Source: Megasphaera lornae (lineage in GTDB: Bacteria; Bacillota; Negativicutes; Veillonellales; Megasphaeraceae). Taken from it: a stretch of 64,000 nucleotides of DNA. The position numbers were made by a program, and so were the translations under genes. Below the pieces are notes generated by a model that saw only the letters and a program-made list of their open reading frames with translations, searched no databases and was not told the DNA's origin. The number at the start of each line of letters is the position of its first letter. Within the stretch, counting starts at the first letter, position 1. Shown here piece after piece: positions 44,270 to 52,130 of this stretch. The DNA lies in contig NZ_AFIJ01000039.1 in the NCBI RefSeq assembly GCF_000214495.1, positions 58,541-122,540 on the forward strand. The letters are read 5' to 3'.

Positions 44270-45910
44270 TTACACTTCCATAATAATCGGTAAAATCATA
44301 GGACGACGCCGTGTTTTTTCATATAAATACCGACTTAACGTATCGCGCACTTGCGATTTAATCGTAGACCATTCCCGAATATTGCCGGTTTCACACCGTT
44401 CCAATACGGCCGCTACACGCTCATGCGCTTCCTCCATCAATGCCTCGGAATCCCGTACATATACAAAGCCGCGAGAAACGATATCCGGTCCGGCCACGAC
44501 ATGGCAGGTTCCTTTCGCCAACGTCATGACAACGACGACCATCCCTTCCATCGCCAGTTGCTGCCGATCCCGAATAACAATATTCCCTACATCGCCGACG
44601 CCCAATCCGTCTACAAATACACGACCGGCATTCACACGACCCGCTTTTCGACCGCTCCGACCGGTAAATTCAAAAACTTGTCCATTATCACCGATCAACA
44701 CATGATCCGGCTCTACGCCCATCATCACCGCCAAATCCCCATGTAACCGCAACATTCGATATTCTCCGTGTACAGGGAGAAAGAATTTCGGTTTAATTAA
44801 CTCCAACATAATTTTTAATTCTTCTTGGCTGGCATGACCGGACACATGAATTTTTTTATCTCGTCCCGCCACTACCTTGGCTCCCAACTTCAACAAATTA
44901 TCAATCGTTCGAGAAACCCCGGTTTCATTACCGGGAATAGGCGTGGCGGAAATAATTACCGTATCCCCCGGCATAATCGTGACCGTTCGATGATTATTGG
45001 AAGCCATACGCGACAACCCCGCCATCGGTTCGCCCTGACTGCCGGTAGTCAAAATTAAAACCTGATCCGCCGAATAACGATTTAACTCATCCGGCTCAAT
45101 CAACATTCCCTGAGGAACTTCCAAATATCCCAATTCCGTAGCAATCTGCACATTATTGACCATACTGCGACCCAATACCGTTACTTTACGATTAAATTGC
45201 GCCGCCGTATTAATAGCCTGCTGAATCCGCGAAATATTAGATGCAAACGTAGCTAATATAATACGACCCTCAGCTTCTCGAAACGCTTTGCGAAACGCAT
45301 GCCCTACTGTAGTTTCCGACTCCGTATACCCGGGGCGTTCCGCGTTGGTGCTGTCCGACATAAGCAATAATACGCCGCGTCTTCCCAATTCCGCAAATTT
45401 ATGAATGTCCATTTGTCGGCCGTCCACCGGGGTTAAGTCCATTTTCCAGTCTCCTGTATGGACCACCGTACCTACAGGGGTCTTAAAATACAAGGCACTG
45501 GCATCGGGAATGGAATGATTCGTATGAATAAATCCTACTCGCATAGAAGCGATTTGTACTTCATCTCCATGATGCACTTCATGTAACGTATAGCGGGAAA
45601 TATGATTTTCCTTCAACTTCCCTTCAATAAGTCCGCATACCAACTTGGTGGCATACACCGGAACATTAACTTCATTTAACAAATAAGCCAAACTGCCAAT
45701 ATGATCTTCATGCCCATGGGTAATCACCACTGCCCGAACTTTGTCACGATTTTCAATCAAATAACTGATGTCGGGAATGACCAAATCGATACCGAACATA
45801 TCATCATCAGGAAAAGCCAAACCGGCATCTACTACGACAATATCATCTCCATATTGGATAACTGTCATATTTTTACCAATTTCACCTAAGCCGCCCAAAG
45901 GAATGATCAT
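44270..45910 (-). CDS. rnj: Ribonuclease J
   Basis: MBL-fold ribonuclease with endo- and 5'-exonuclease activity, central to mRNA decay and rRNA processing. 546 residues. The opening IIPLGGLGEIGKNMT, metal motif THGHEDHIGS, HTNHSIPDASAL, HTGDWKMD, the DSTNAERPGYT block of the beta-CASP domain and SGHASQEELK all match. The start is doubtful: a strong AGGAGG is seven bases before a TTG, which opens MAKKEN then stops, while the ATG at 45910 has only AAGGA. One extra A would make MAKKGKLMIIPLGG. Two paralogues are common; only one is here. Confidence 0.93.
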   Translation of the reverse strand: MIIPLGGLGEIGKNMTVIQYGDDIVVVDAGLAFPDDDMFGIDLVIPDISYLIENRDKVRAVVITHGHEDHIGSLAYLLNEVNVPVYATKLVCGLIEGKLKENHISRYTLHEVHHGDEVQIASMRVGFIHTNHSIPDASALYFKTPVGTVVHTGDWKMDLTPVDGRQMDIHKFAELGRRGVLLLMSDSTNAERPGYTESETTVGHAFRKAFREAEGRIILATFASNISRIQQAINTAAQFNRKVTVLGRSMVNNVQIATELGYLEVPQGMLIEPDELNRYSADQVLILTTGSQGEPMAGLSRMASNNHRTVTIMPGDTVIISATPIPGNETGVSRTIDNLLKLGAKVVAGRDKKIHVSGHASQEELKIMLELIKPKFFLPVHGEYRMLRLHGDLAVMMGVEPDHVLIGDNGQVFEFTGRSGRKAGRVNAGRVFVDGLGVGDVGNIVIRDRQQLAMEGMVVVVMTLAKGTCHVVAGPDIVSRGFVYVRDSEALMEEAHERVAAVLERCETGNIREWSTIKSQVRDTLSRYLYEKTRRRPMILPIIMEV

Positions 45911-46155
45911 TAATTTTCCTTTTTCGCCAAAATAATACCTCCTATATTAAATTATTTATCCATTATATCCGCTCTTACCTTAGACCCGCACTTCCGAGCA
46001 ACCATCCTCTCGGACCGCACTGCCTGATTTGCACTGTTATGACACATTATTTTTTAAGATATACAGAACACGCCGGAAATACTTATCCACTCTATTTTCC
46101 GCCTTTTTTTGTATAATGTCAATAACGCCGCCTTATTTTTACATAAATTTAGCCG
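45911..46155. other. Leader of RNase J gene and intergenic DNA
   Basis: About 245 bases with no gene. The minus-strand leader has TATAAT near 45960-45970 and, farther upstream, TCCGAG/CTCGGA arms around ten bases with repeated GTGCGG words; the significance is unclear. Confidence 0.4.
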
Positions 46156-47082
46156 CTACAGGCTCTTACGGTTTACCTGCCCGAAAAAGTCTTGCGTCCG
46201 TCGTTGATTTTGAGGAGCGACGATTTCTTTTGCCTGTTCTTTTACCGTCATCGGAATCGTCACCGGTTCCGGCGTACCGTAATGATAGGTTACAAAAAAG
46301 CACAATTTACTTTGCTGTAATGCCCGCTGCACCAAATTATATCCCGCCAACGGCGTCTTCATGCGTGCCAACATCGGCTGTAACGATTGCATAAGCAGCG
46401 GCAATTGTGAGGTCAAATCCCCTTCCGCATGAACAATGCGCCGACTTTCAGGATCCACCCGTACATACAGCGTAATTGCCGGCAGATTTACCGCATCGAA
46501 CGCAGCAGACAGATTCCGCACTGCCGGTGTGTCGTTTTGCGCCTTTTCCATATACGTCAACGCCCGTTCATAAGACTGCCGATTATACACCACTTGAAAT
46601 ACATGCGGTTCAATCTCTCTTGCCCGTGCCGCATAATCTTCGTTTCGGCTCTGAAATAAGGGCGTATTAACCGGCACATTCGGAACCGCATATTTCAACC
46701 AAAAACCGCCGACCGCTTCCGGAAGCTTATAATAAAAAACATACGTCCGATCTTTTCTTTCTCCATAAAAAGGGATTTGAAATTGTTCATTAACCGCACC
46801 GAATACGGCAATATCCGCCACACCTTGCAAACGATCCGTCGCATCCGCATGCATTTGTATTTTCGCATAAGCCGCACCGACTATCGGTGCTTCCCCGGCA
46901 ACATGAATTTCTATTTCCCGAATATTCGCTTTTGCAGTTTCCTGTACCGCCTGCCGCCAGGCCGGCGATACGGCGGGAGCATCCGCATACGTTGTCGCCG
47001 CACTGCCCGCACATACACCGGCGGCCATAAAAGCCAAGACCCCTATATACCGTAATTTCCCAATCATCCGTTTCCACATCAT
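46156..47082 (-). CDS. Exported protein of unknown function
   Basis: 308 residues with a Sec signal peptide: MMWKRMIGKLRY, a hydrophobic core and a likely cut after TYADA (about residue 35). The mature part is mixed alpha/beta; aromatic-rich middle (GERKDRTYVFYYKLPEAVGGFWLKY). No family recognised. Probably periplasmic. AGGAGG precedes the first ATG. It lies 30 bases after thiD on the same strand and may be co-transcribed with thiD and sixA. Confidence 0.7.
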   Translation of the reverse strand: MMWKRMIGKLRYIGVLAFMAAGVCAGSAATTYADAPAVSPAWRQAVQETAKANIREIEIHVAGEAPIVGAAYAKIQMHADATDRLQGVADIAVFGAVNEQFQIPFYGERKDRTYVFYYKLPEAVGGFWLKYAVPNVPVNTPLFQSRNEDYAARAREIEPHVFQVVYNRQSYERALTYMEKAQNDTPAVRNLSAAFDAVNLPAITLYVRVDPESRRIVHAEGDLTSQLPLLMQSLQPMLARMKTPLAGYNLVQRALQQSKLCFFVTYHYGTPEPVTIPMTVKEQAKEIVAPQNQRRTQDFFGQVNRKSL

Positions 47083-47112
47083 CGTTACTGCTCCTCCTGT
47101 ATCATTAAAAAC

Positions 47113-47913
47113 CTATTCCCAACCGACTGTATGATATAAATCATAAAAGTGATGAATCGGTCCATGTCCTTTTCCTATCGCAGGAGCATGGCAAATTCCG
47201 CGAAAAACATACGTTTTAGCCTCTTTCACTGCTGCTGTCAACGACAGTCCCCGTGCCAAATTCGCCGCAACGGCACTGGACAAAGAGCAGCCCGTTCCAT
47301 GCGTACCGGTGCTCTCAATATGTTTTCCGGGGAAATAATGACATTGTGTTCCGTCATACAAAATATCCGTCGCATCTTCTATACGATGGCCTCCCTTGAT
47401 TAAAACCGCTTTTGCCCCCATAGCGGCAATCATCCGGGCGGCCGTTTCCATATCGTCCAACGTACTAATCGGTCTGCGTACTAAAACTTCCGCTTCCGGA
47501 ATGTTCGGAGTCAAGAGCGTCGCTCCGGGAATCAATTCTTCTTGTAATACGCGTTCCGCTTCCGGTGCCAACAACCGTTGACCGCCGGTCGCCACCATTA
47601 CCGGATCCACCACCGTAAAAGGAGGCTTATATTGCGCTATTTTAGCAGCAATCACGCGAATCGTTTCCGGTACACTGACCATCCCTATTTTTACAGCATG
47701 TACGGGAATATCTTCAAAAACCGCATCCAATTGTGCCGCAATTAAAGAGGGCGGCACATCCATATACTCCCGAACACCTTGTGTATTCTGCGCCACTACG
47801 GCCGTAATTGTATTCAAGGCAAAACAACCGTGTGCACAAATTGTTTTACAATCCGCCGCCGCCCCGGCGCCGCCGGAAGGATCCGTACCGGCAATTGATA
47901 ATACGTGCTTCAT
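47113..47913 (-). CDS. thiD: Hydroxymethylpyrimidine/phosphomethylpyrimidine kinase
   Basis: Phosphorylates HMP and HMP-phosphate in thiamine synthesis; thiamine diphosphate is the cofactor of the Kor enzyme in this window. 266 residues from the ATG at 47913 (GGAGGAG upstream; a longer reading lacks family support). Ribokinase-fold marks: LSIAGTDPSGGAGAAADCKT at the N-terminus, VDPVMVATGG, and the catalytic GTHGTGCSLSSAVAANLA. No other thi gene adjoins. It starts 13 bases after the sixA stop. Confidence 0.95.
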   Translation of the reverse strand: MKHVLSIAGTDPSGGAGAAADCKTICAHGCFALNTITAVVAQNTQGVREYMDVPPSLIAAQLDAVFEDIPVHAVKIGMVSVPETIRVIAAKIAQYKPPFTVVDPVMVATGGQRLLAPEAERVLQEELIPGATLLTPNIPEAEVLVRRPISTLDDMETAARMIAAMGAKAVLIKGGHRIEDATDILYDGTQCHYFPGKHIESTGTHGTGCSLSSAVAANLARGLSLTAAVKEAKTYVFRGICHAPAIGKGHGPIHHFYDLYHTVGWE

Positions 47914-47926
47914 ATAGAATCTCCTC

Positions 47927-48427
47927 CTACATTTTCCGTTCTTTATACGACAATATATCCAATCCGCCCTTATCGACATAAAGAAGCAATTGTGCCGACG
48001 GTCGATTTTCATAAGGTATCGGAACCTGTATAACCGCTAAGGAGGGAGAAGAAAAAGAGAGGCGTACGCCGGTCCAATCATACAACCATTGTTCTACAAA
48101 CGGCGTATGTCCTACAATCCCCACATCTTCCGTGGTCGCCGTTTGTACGATTTCCGGTAACAGCCCCCGCGCCTCTCCGGTGCCCGCTCCGTAATGAATA
48201 CCGAAAGACGTCACCTCTACTCGGCTTCTTATAATCTCCGCCGTTTCTACGGCACGTTCATAGGAACCCGACCATAACGTTAACGGTCGCCGTGCTAAAA
48301 CCGTTGCTAAAATATGAGCCAATGTACCGACTTGTTTCCGTCCTGCCGCCGAAAGCGGTCGCTGCGCATCCGCCATTCCCGCACACGGCAGTTGCGCTTC
48401 TCCATGACGCATTAAAAAAATACGCAT
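47927..48427 (-). CDS. SixA-type phosphohistidine phosphatase
   Basis: 166 residues of the histidine-phosphatase superfamily. The catalytic RHG motif is MRIFLMRHGEAQ, the second histidine lies in GIVGHTPFVEQWL, and SYERAVETAEII is the family arginine/glutamate segment. SixA removes phosphate from phosphohistidine in phosphorelay or PTS proteins; the target here is unknown. It is 18 bases after the ArsR gene stop and upstream of thiD. Confidence 0.85.
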   Translation of the reverse strand: MRIFLMRHGEAQLPCAGMADAQRPLSAAGRKQVGTLAHILATVLARRPLTLWSGSYERAVETAEIIRSRVEVTSFGIHYGAGTGEARGLLPEIVQTATTEDVGIVGHTPFVEQWLYDWTGVRLSFSSPSLAVIQVPIPYENRPSAQLLLYVDKGGLDILSYKERKM

Positions 48428-48444
48428 ACGGCACTCCTTTATAA

Positions 48445-48822
48445 TTATTCCGCTACATGTTCAATACCCACTGAAAGCAGTGTAAACACATGCGCATCCG
48501 CCAAGGAATAATACACGACTTTACCGTCCCGACGAAAGTTCACCAACCCGGCATCGCGCAACGTCCTCAATTGATGAGAAACTGCCGACTGTTCCATTTG
48601 AATGCCGTCCGCCAGCTCCCGCACGCACCGTTCTCCATGCATTAATGCCTGCAAAATACGCAACCGTGTCGGATCGCCCAATACTTTAAAATTATTTGCC
48701 AATTCCTGAATATTGGCTTTCAATCGTTCCGAATCATGCGAAAGGTGCCATTCCCGTTCCACTTGTGTACGACTCTTATTCGCCTCTGTATGTTCCAACT
48801 TCATCGCTCCTATCGAAGACAT
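48445..48822 (-). CDS. ArsR/SmtB-family metal-sensing repressor
   Basis: 125 residues from the ATG at 48822. The winged helix reads VLGDPTRLRILQALMHGERCVRELADGIQMEQSAVSHQLRTLRDAGLV. The last helix carries DAHVFTLLSVGIEHVAE, exactly the alpha-5 zinc site D-x-H-x10-H-x2-E of SmtB, CzrA and ZiaR. Thus a zinc-type sensor that would release DNA on zinc excess. It has its own extended -10 and follows the Fur-family gene. Target unknown; a zinc exporter is typical but not visible in the window. Confidence 0.88.
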   Translation of the reverse strand: MSSIGAMKLEHTEANKSRTQVEREWHLSHDSERLKANIQELANNFKVLGDPTRLRILQALMHGERCVRELADGIQMEQSAVSHQLRTLRDAGLVNFRRDGKVVYYSLADAHVFTLLSVGIEHVAE

Positions 48823-48850
48823 CGCAATGCATGCACCTCTACCTGTATCT

Positions 48851-48859
48851 ATTATAGCA
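48851..48859 (-). promoter_or_regulatory. Extended -10 promoter for arsR-type gene
   Basis: Minus strand TGCTATAAT, 29 bases before the start, so the repressor can be made separately from the znuCB transcript. Confidence 0.5.
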
Positions 48860-48928
48860 TGACACAAGTAAGTAAGCATACTTCTTTCGGTATTTTTTAC
48901 CCAAAGACTCCCCCTGTGTGTCCGATTA

Positions 48929-49429
48929 TTATTTAGCGTCCTTCGTCGAACAGCAGGCTGCAGCCGAACATGCCCGCGCTTCTTCCAGGCGTTCTTTCTG
49001 ACAAACACCGCAATAGCCGTAAATTTCCAAATGATGGCCGGCAATTTGAAAATTCGTTTCTGTAGCCAAATGATTTTCAAATTCCGACAAAGGACAGTCC
49101 GCGATTTCCACAATTTTATGACAACGTAAGCAAATTAATCGATGCGTATGCCCCGATGCCCGCAACGCAAACCCATATTTACGTGAATCGGGTAATAATG
49201 TTTTGACTGTCACTTTCTTTTCTGTAAACATTTCCAAAATACGGTATACGGTAGAAAAATTTATCCGTTGCCCGTCTGTCGTCAATTGATGATACACTTG
49301 TTCCGCCGTAAGGATACTGCTGTTTTCCAACAACATATGCAAAACCATATTGCGCGTACGTGTACTTTTCAATCCGTACCGATGTAAATATTCCCCATAA
49401 TCTTCCCCCATATATTTTTTATTTACCAT
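48929..49429 (-). CDS. zur: Fur-family regulator, probable Zur
   Basis: 166 residues. The helix-turn-helix is followed by NFSTVYRILEMF, as in all Fur proteins; the dimer domain carries two structural zinc CxxC pairs (CLRCHKIVEI and CGVCQKER) and the metal-sensing HTHRLICL and HHLEIYGYC. The gene directly follows znuB, pointing to zinc regulation. Unusual is a cysteine-rich tail after the last pair: ARACSAAACCSTKDAK. I start at 49429; weak AGAGAAG lies upstream. PerR or Fur identity cannot be excluded. Confidence 0.85.
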   Translation of the reverse strand: MVNKKYMGEDYGEYLHRYGLKSTRTRNMVLHMLLENSSILTAEQVYHQLTTDGQRINFSTVYRILEMFTEKKVTVKTLLPDSRKYGFALRASGHTHRLICLRCHKIVEIADCPLSEFENHLATETNFQIAGHHLEIYGYCGVCQKERLEEARACSAAACCSTKDAK

Positions 49430-49434
49430 AGTTT

Positions 49435-50247
49435 TTATCTTCTCTTTTCCTGCTTTATTTTTTGCATTTCTTTGCATACCATGACGAGCACCAAAAACAA
49501 TACGGAAATAATGGCGGTCATCCCGCCGGGAGCGGTATTCAGCCAATAGGAAACCGTCAACCCCGAAATAATATCAATAAAGCTGACAACCACCGCCGCT
49601 CCCATGGTTGTTCTGAATCCTTGTCCCAATTGCAGCGCCGTAGCTACCGGCAGGGCGATTAAAGAACTGATCACCAAAATACCTACAATGCGTATGGAAA
49701 CGGAAATCGTGGCGGCCACTAAAATAGAAAAAATATAGTTAATCCATTTGCTGTGCACGCCGGCAATTACCGCGCCTTCTTCATCAAACGTCAACAACAC
49801 CAATTGAGGATATAATTTCCATACGGTTACAATAGACGCAACACTTAAAATAACGACCGACCACACATCTTCTCTTGAAACCGTTAAAATACTGCCGAAT
49901 AAAAACGACTCCACATTGGCATGTACCGCTCCGGAACTAATAATCGTAATCGCAATCCCGACAGACAGGGATAAAATAATCACCAGAATCAACTCGGCAT
50001 ACCGCCGAAACCGTTGACGCAAAATTTCAATACTTACGCCGAAAAAAGACGTAACGAAAAAAGCGCTGACAATCGGATTTTCCCGCACCAACAAACCCAT
50101 CGCCACCCCTGCCAACGAAGCATGTGCCAAGGTGTCGCCAATCATCGCATACCGCCGTAATACCAAAAATATACCGATAAGCGGGCAAACAACGGAAATC
50201 AATACCGACACAATAAACGCATTTTGCATAAAGGTATATTCAAACAT
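49435..50247 (-). CDS. znuB: Zinc ABC transporter permease ZnuB
   Basis: Inner-membrane permease of a cluster-9 metal transporter, 270 residues and about eight hydrophobic segments. Markers: FLVLRRYAMIGDTLAHASLAGVA, the family IRIVGILVISSLIALPVATALQL and SYWLNTAPGGMTAI. Context with ZnuC, ZnuA and Zur favours zinc, though manganese permeases look alike. The start overlaps znuC by 8 bases. GGGAG precedes the ATG at 50247. Confidence 0.92.
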   Translation of the reverse strand: MFEYTFMQNAFIVSVLISVVCPLIGIFLVLRRYAMIGDTLAHASLAGVAMGLLVRENPIVSAFFVTSFFGVSIEILRQRFRRYAELILVIILSLSVGIAITIISSGAVHANVESFLFGSILTVSREDVWSVVILSVASIVTVWKLYPQLVLLTFDEEGAVIAGVHSKWINYIFSILVAATISVSIRIVGILVISSLIALPVATALQLGQGFRTTMGAAVVVSFIDIISGLTVSYWLNTAPGGMTAIISVLFLVLVMVCKEMQKIKQEKRR

Positions 50248-50914
50248 GGTATTCACTCCCTACTGCAGCGGAAAGAAATTCCCGTACATATTCTTGCGGC
50301 GCGCAGCCATGGCACACGCCTCCTGAAACATGCAACATCTTGGTTGCATGTTGTACGGCAAATTTCAAATTATGTTCCACTGTAATCACAGTAATTCCCT
50401 TACAGCGATTTAACTTTTTAATAAAAGGATACAGTTCCCACTGACTTTGTACATCAATTCCGGTCGAAGGTTCATCAAATACCAACATTTCCGGATTTCC
50501 CAACAACGCTCTGGCGATCATCACTTTTTGACATTGTCCGCCGGATAAACTGCCAATCAGCCGATTTCTTAAATGGCTTACTTTCATTTGTTCCAACGAG
50601 GCCAACGTATCTTCCTTATGTTTTAACCGCAAGGCTTTTCTGTAACAATCCAATACTTCAAATACGGTAATAGGAAACTGACTGTTCAAGGACTCAAATC
50701 GTTGCGGTACATATGCACAGCGGGAAAATGAATTGACAATTTTTCCCTGTGTAGGTTTCAATAATCCCAGTATGAGTTTTACCAGGGTACTTTTACCGCT
50801 GCCGTTTTCCCCGACAATAGAAACATAGTCTCCGTCCCGAATAGTGAAATCTATGTCGTTTAATAACCCTGCTCCTCGTTCATACGAAAAATATACATGT
50901 TGAAATGAAATCAT
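50240..50914 (-). CDS. znuC: Zinc ABC transporter ATP-binding protein ZnuC
   Basis: ATPase, 224 residues from the ATG at 50914 (AAAAGGGG upstream). Walker A VGENGSGKSTLVKLIL, ABC signature LSGGQCQKVMIARALL, Walker B MLVFDEPSTGID and H-loop VITVEHNL are present. It powers uptake of zinc delivered by ZnuA. It heads the minus-strand operon znuC-znuB-zur, divergent from znuA across two operator-like repeats. Confidence 0.94.
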   Translation of the reverse strand: MISFQHVYFSYERGAGLLNDIDFTIRDGDYVSIVGENGSGKSTLVKLILGLLKPTQGKIVNSFSRCAYVPQRFESLNSQFPITVFEVLDCYRKALRLKHKEDTLASLEQMKVSHLRNRLIGSLSGGQCQKVMIARALLGNPEMLVFDEPSTGIDVQSQWELYPFIKKLNRCKGITVITVEHNLKFAVQHATKMLHVSGGVCHGCAPQEYVREFLSAAVGSEYHV

Positions 50915-50970
50915 ACACGTCCCCTTTTCTGTACAATACCCCTTATTATACCTTGTCTTATTCATTGTTT

Positions 50971-50999
50971 ATTATATAGTTCCCCTAAATAAAATGCAA
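50971..50999 (-). promoter_or_regulatory. Promoter of znuCB-zur operon
   Basis: Minus strand TTGCAT, exactly 17 bases, perfect TATAAT. Its -35 lies inside the operator-like repeat at 50992-51012. Confidence 0.7.
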
Positions 51000-51012
51000 G
51001 TTGTTCGCATTT
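50992..51012. promoter_or_regulatory. Zinc-regulon operator candidate 1
   Basis: AAATGC, nine bases, GCATTT. It covers the -35 of the znuC promoter and ends two bases before the -35 of the znuA promoter. Confidence 0.65.
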
Positions 51013-51014
51013 AG

Positions 51015-51043
51015 TTGACGTTTCTTTCGGTTCATGCTATGAT
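51015..51043 (+). promoter_or_regulatory. Promoter of znuA
   Basis: TTGACG, 17 bases, TATGAT preceded by TGC (extended -10). Confidence 0.7.
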
Positions 51044-51053
51044 AGTGAAAAGT

Positions 51054-51079
51054 AATGCAAATGCGTTTTATTTGCATTC
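51054..51079. promoter_or_regulatory. Zinc-regulon operator candidate 2
   Basis: AATGCAAA and TTTGCATT around nine bases; inside it lies AAATGC-N9-GCATTC (51059-51079), the same layout as candidate 1. It falls on the expected transcription start of znuA. Confidence 0.65.
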
Positions 51080-51104
51080 ACATATTGTAAGGAGGGATTC
51101 ATAC

Positions 51105-52025
51105 ATGTTAAAAAAATGGATAACCGCAGCCATTCTTGGGATTACCGCAGCAGTTATGCTCACCGCTTGCGGCGGCGGCAATCAGCAGGGAGAACAGACT
51201 GCGCAACCGGCAACCAAAATTAAAGTAGCCACCAGTTTCAATGCCATGAAAGAATTTGTACAAGTGGTCGGCAAAGATAAAGTCGATGTCGTCACCATTA
51301 TTCCGGACGGAACGGAACCGCATGACTTCGAACTGACTACCAAAGACATGAAAGCCTTGAGCAATGCCGACGTCTTTGTCTACAGCGGCTTAGGAATGGA
51401 ACCGTGGGCCGATCAGGCCATCCAATCCGCCAATAACAAAAAATTACTTGCCGTGGAAGCGTCTAAAGGCGTAAAAGCCATTACGAATACCGATGAAGAT
51501 GAAATAAAAGAACACGGGCAATATGACCCGCATTGTTGGTTGGGCTTAAACGAAGCGCAAATAGAAGTGCAAAATATAGCCGACGGATTAGCTAAAGCCG
51601 ATCCTAAGAATGCCGATTTTTATCAAAAAAACGCCAAAGACTATATTGCGCAATTAAAGGCATTGCATGACCAATATGCCGGAAAATTTGCCCGCGTACA
51701 AAAGAAACATTTTGTTACCGGCCACGCCGCCTTTGCATATCTCTGCCGTGATTTCGGCTTAACACAAAACAGTGTAGAAGATGTCTTTGCGGACGGAGAA
51801 CCGAGTCCCAAACAAATGGCGGCACTCATTACATACTGCAAAAAACATGATGTAAAAGTAATTTTTGCCGAAGACATGGTAAGTCCTAAAATCTCGCAAA
51901 CCTTAGCCGCAGAAGTGGGCGCACAAGTAAAACAAATCAATACCATGGAAAGCAGTGAAGGCGGAAAGACCTATCTGAACGCCATGAAAGAAAACTTGGA
52001 AGAAATTCTTCAAAGTTTACAATAA
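51105..52025 (+). CDS. znuA: Zinc ABC transporter substrate-binding lipoprotein ZnuA
   Basis: Cluster-9 metal-binding protein, 306 residues from the ATG at 51105 (AAGGAGGG upstream; earlier starts would run through the operator). The signal peptide ends MLTACGGG, so it is a lipoprotein. Metal ligands appear as GTEPHDFE (His), YDPHCWL (His), TGHAAFAYL (His) and FAEDM (Glu/Asp). The His-rich loop of some ZnuA proteins is reduced. Divergent from znuCB-zur, with its own terminator. Confidence 0.94.
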   Translation: MLKKWITAAILGITAAVMLTACGGGNQQGEQTAQPATKIKVATSFNAMKEFVQVVGKDKVDVVTIIPDGTEPHDFELTTKDMKALSNADVFVYSGLGMEPWADQAIQSANNKKLLAVEASKGVKAITNTDEDEIKEHGQYDPHCWLGLNEAQIEVQNIADGLAKADPKNADFYQKNAKDYIAQLKALHDQYAGKFARVQKKHFVTGHAAFAYLCRDFGLTQNSVEDVFADGEPSPKQMAALITYCKKHDVKVIFAEDMVSPKISQTLAAEVGAQVKQINTMESSEGGKTYLNAMKENLEEILQSLQ

Positions 52026-52058
52026 GTAAATAAAAAAATATCACCTACACACTACAAC

Positions 52059-52098
52059 AAAAAGAGACGGTTGTTCACTACAACAACCGTCTCTTTTT
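52059..52098 (+). terminator. Terminator of znuA, also facing the amidase gene
   Basis: AAAGAGACGGTTGTT and AACAACCGTCTCTTT, six-base loop, followed by a T-run; A-run on the other side makes it bidirectional. Confidence 0.92.
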
Positions 52099-52130
52099 AT
52101 CCGTCATCCGTATCTATCCCTATACACGGC

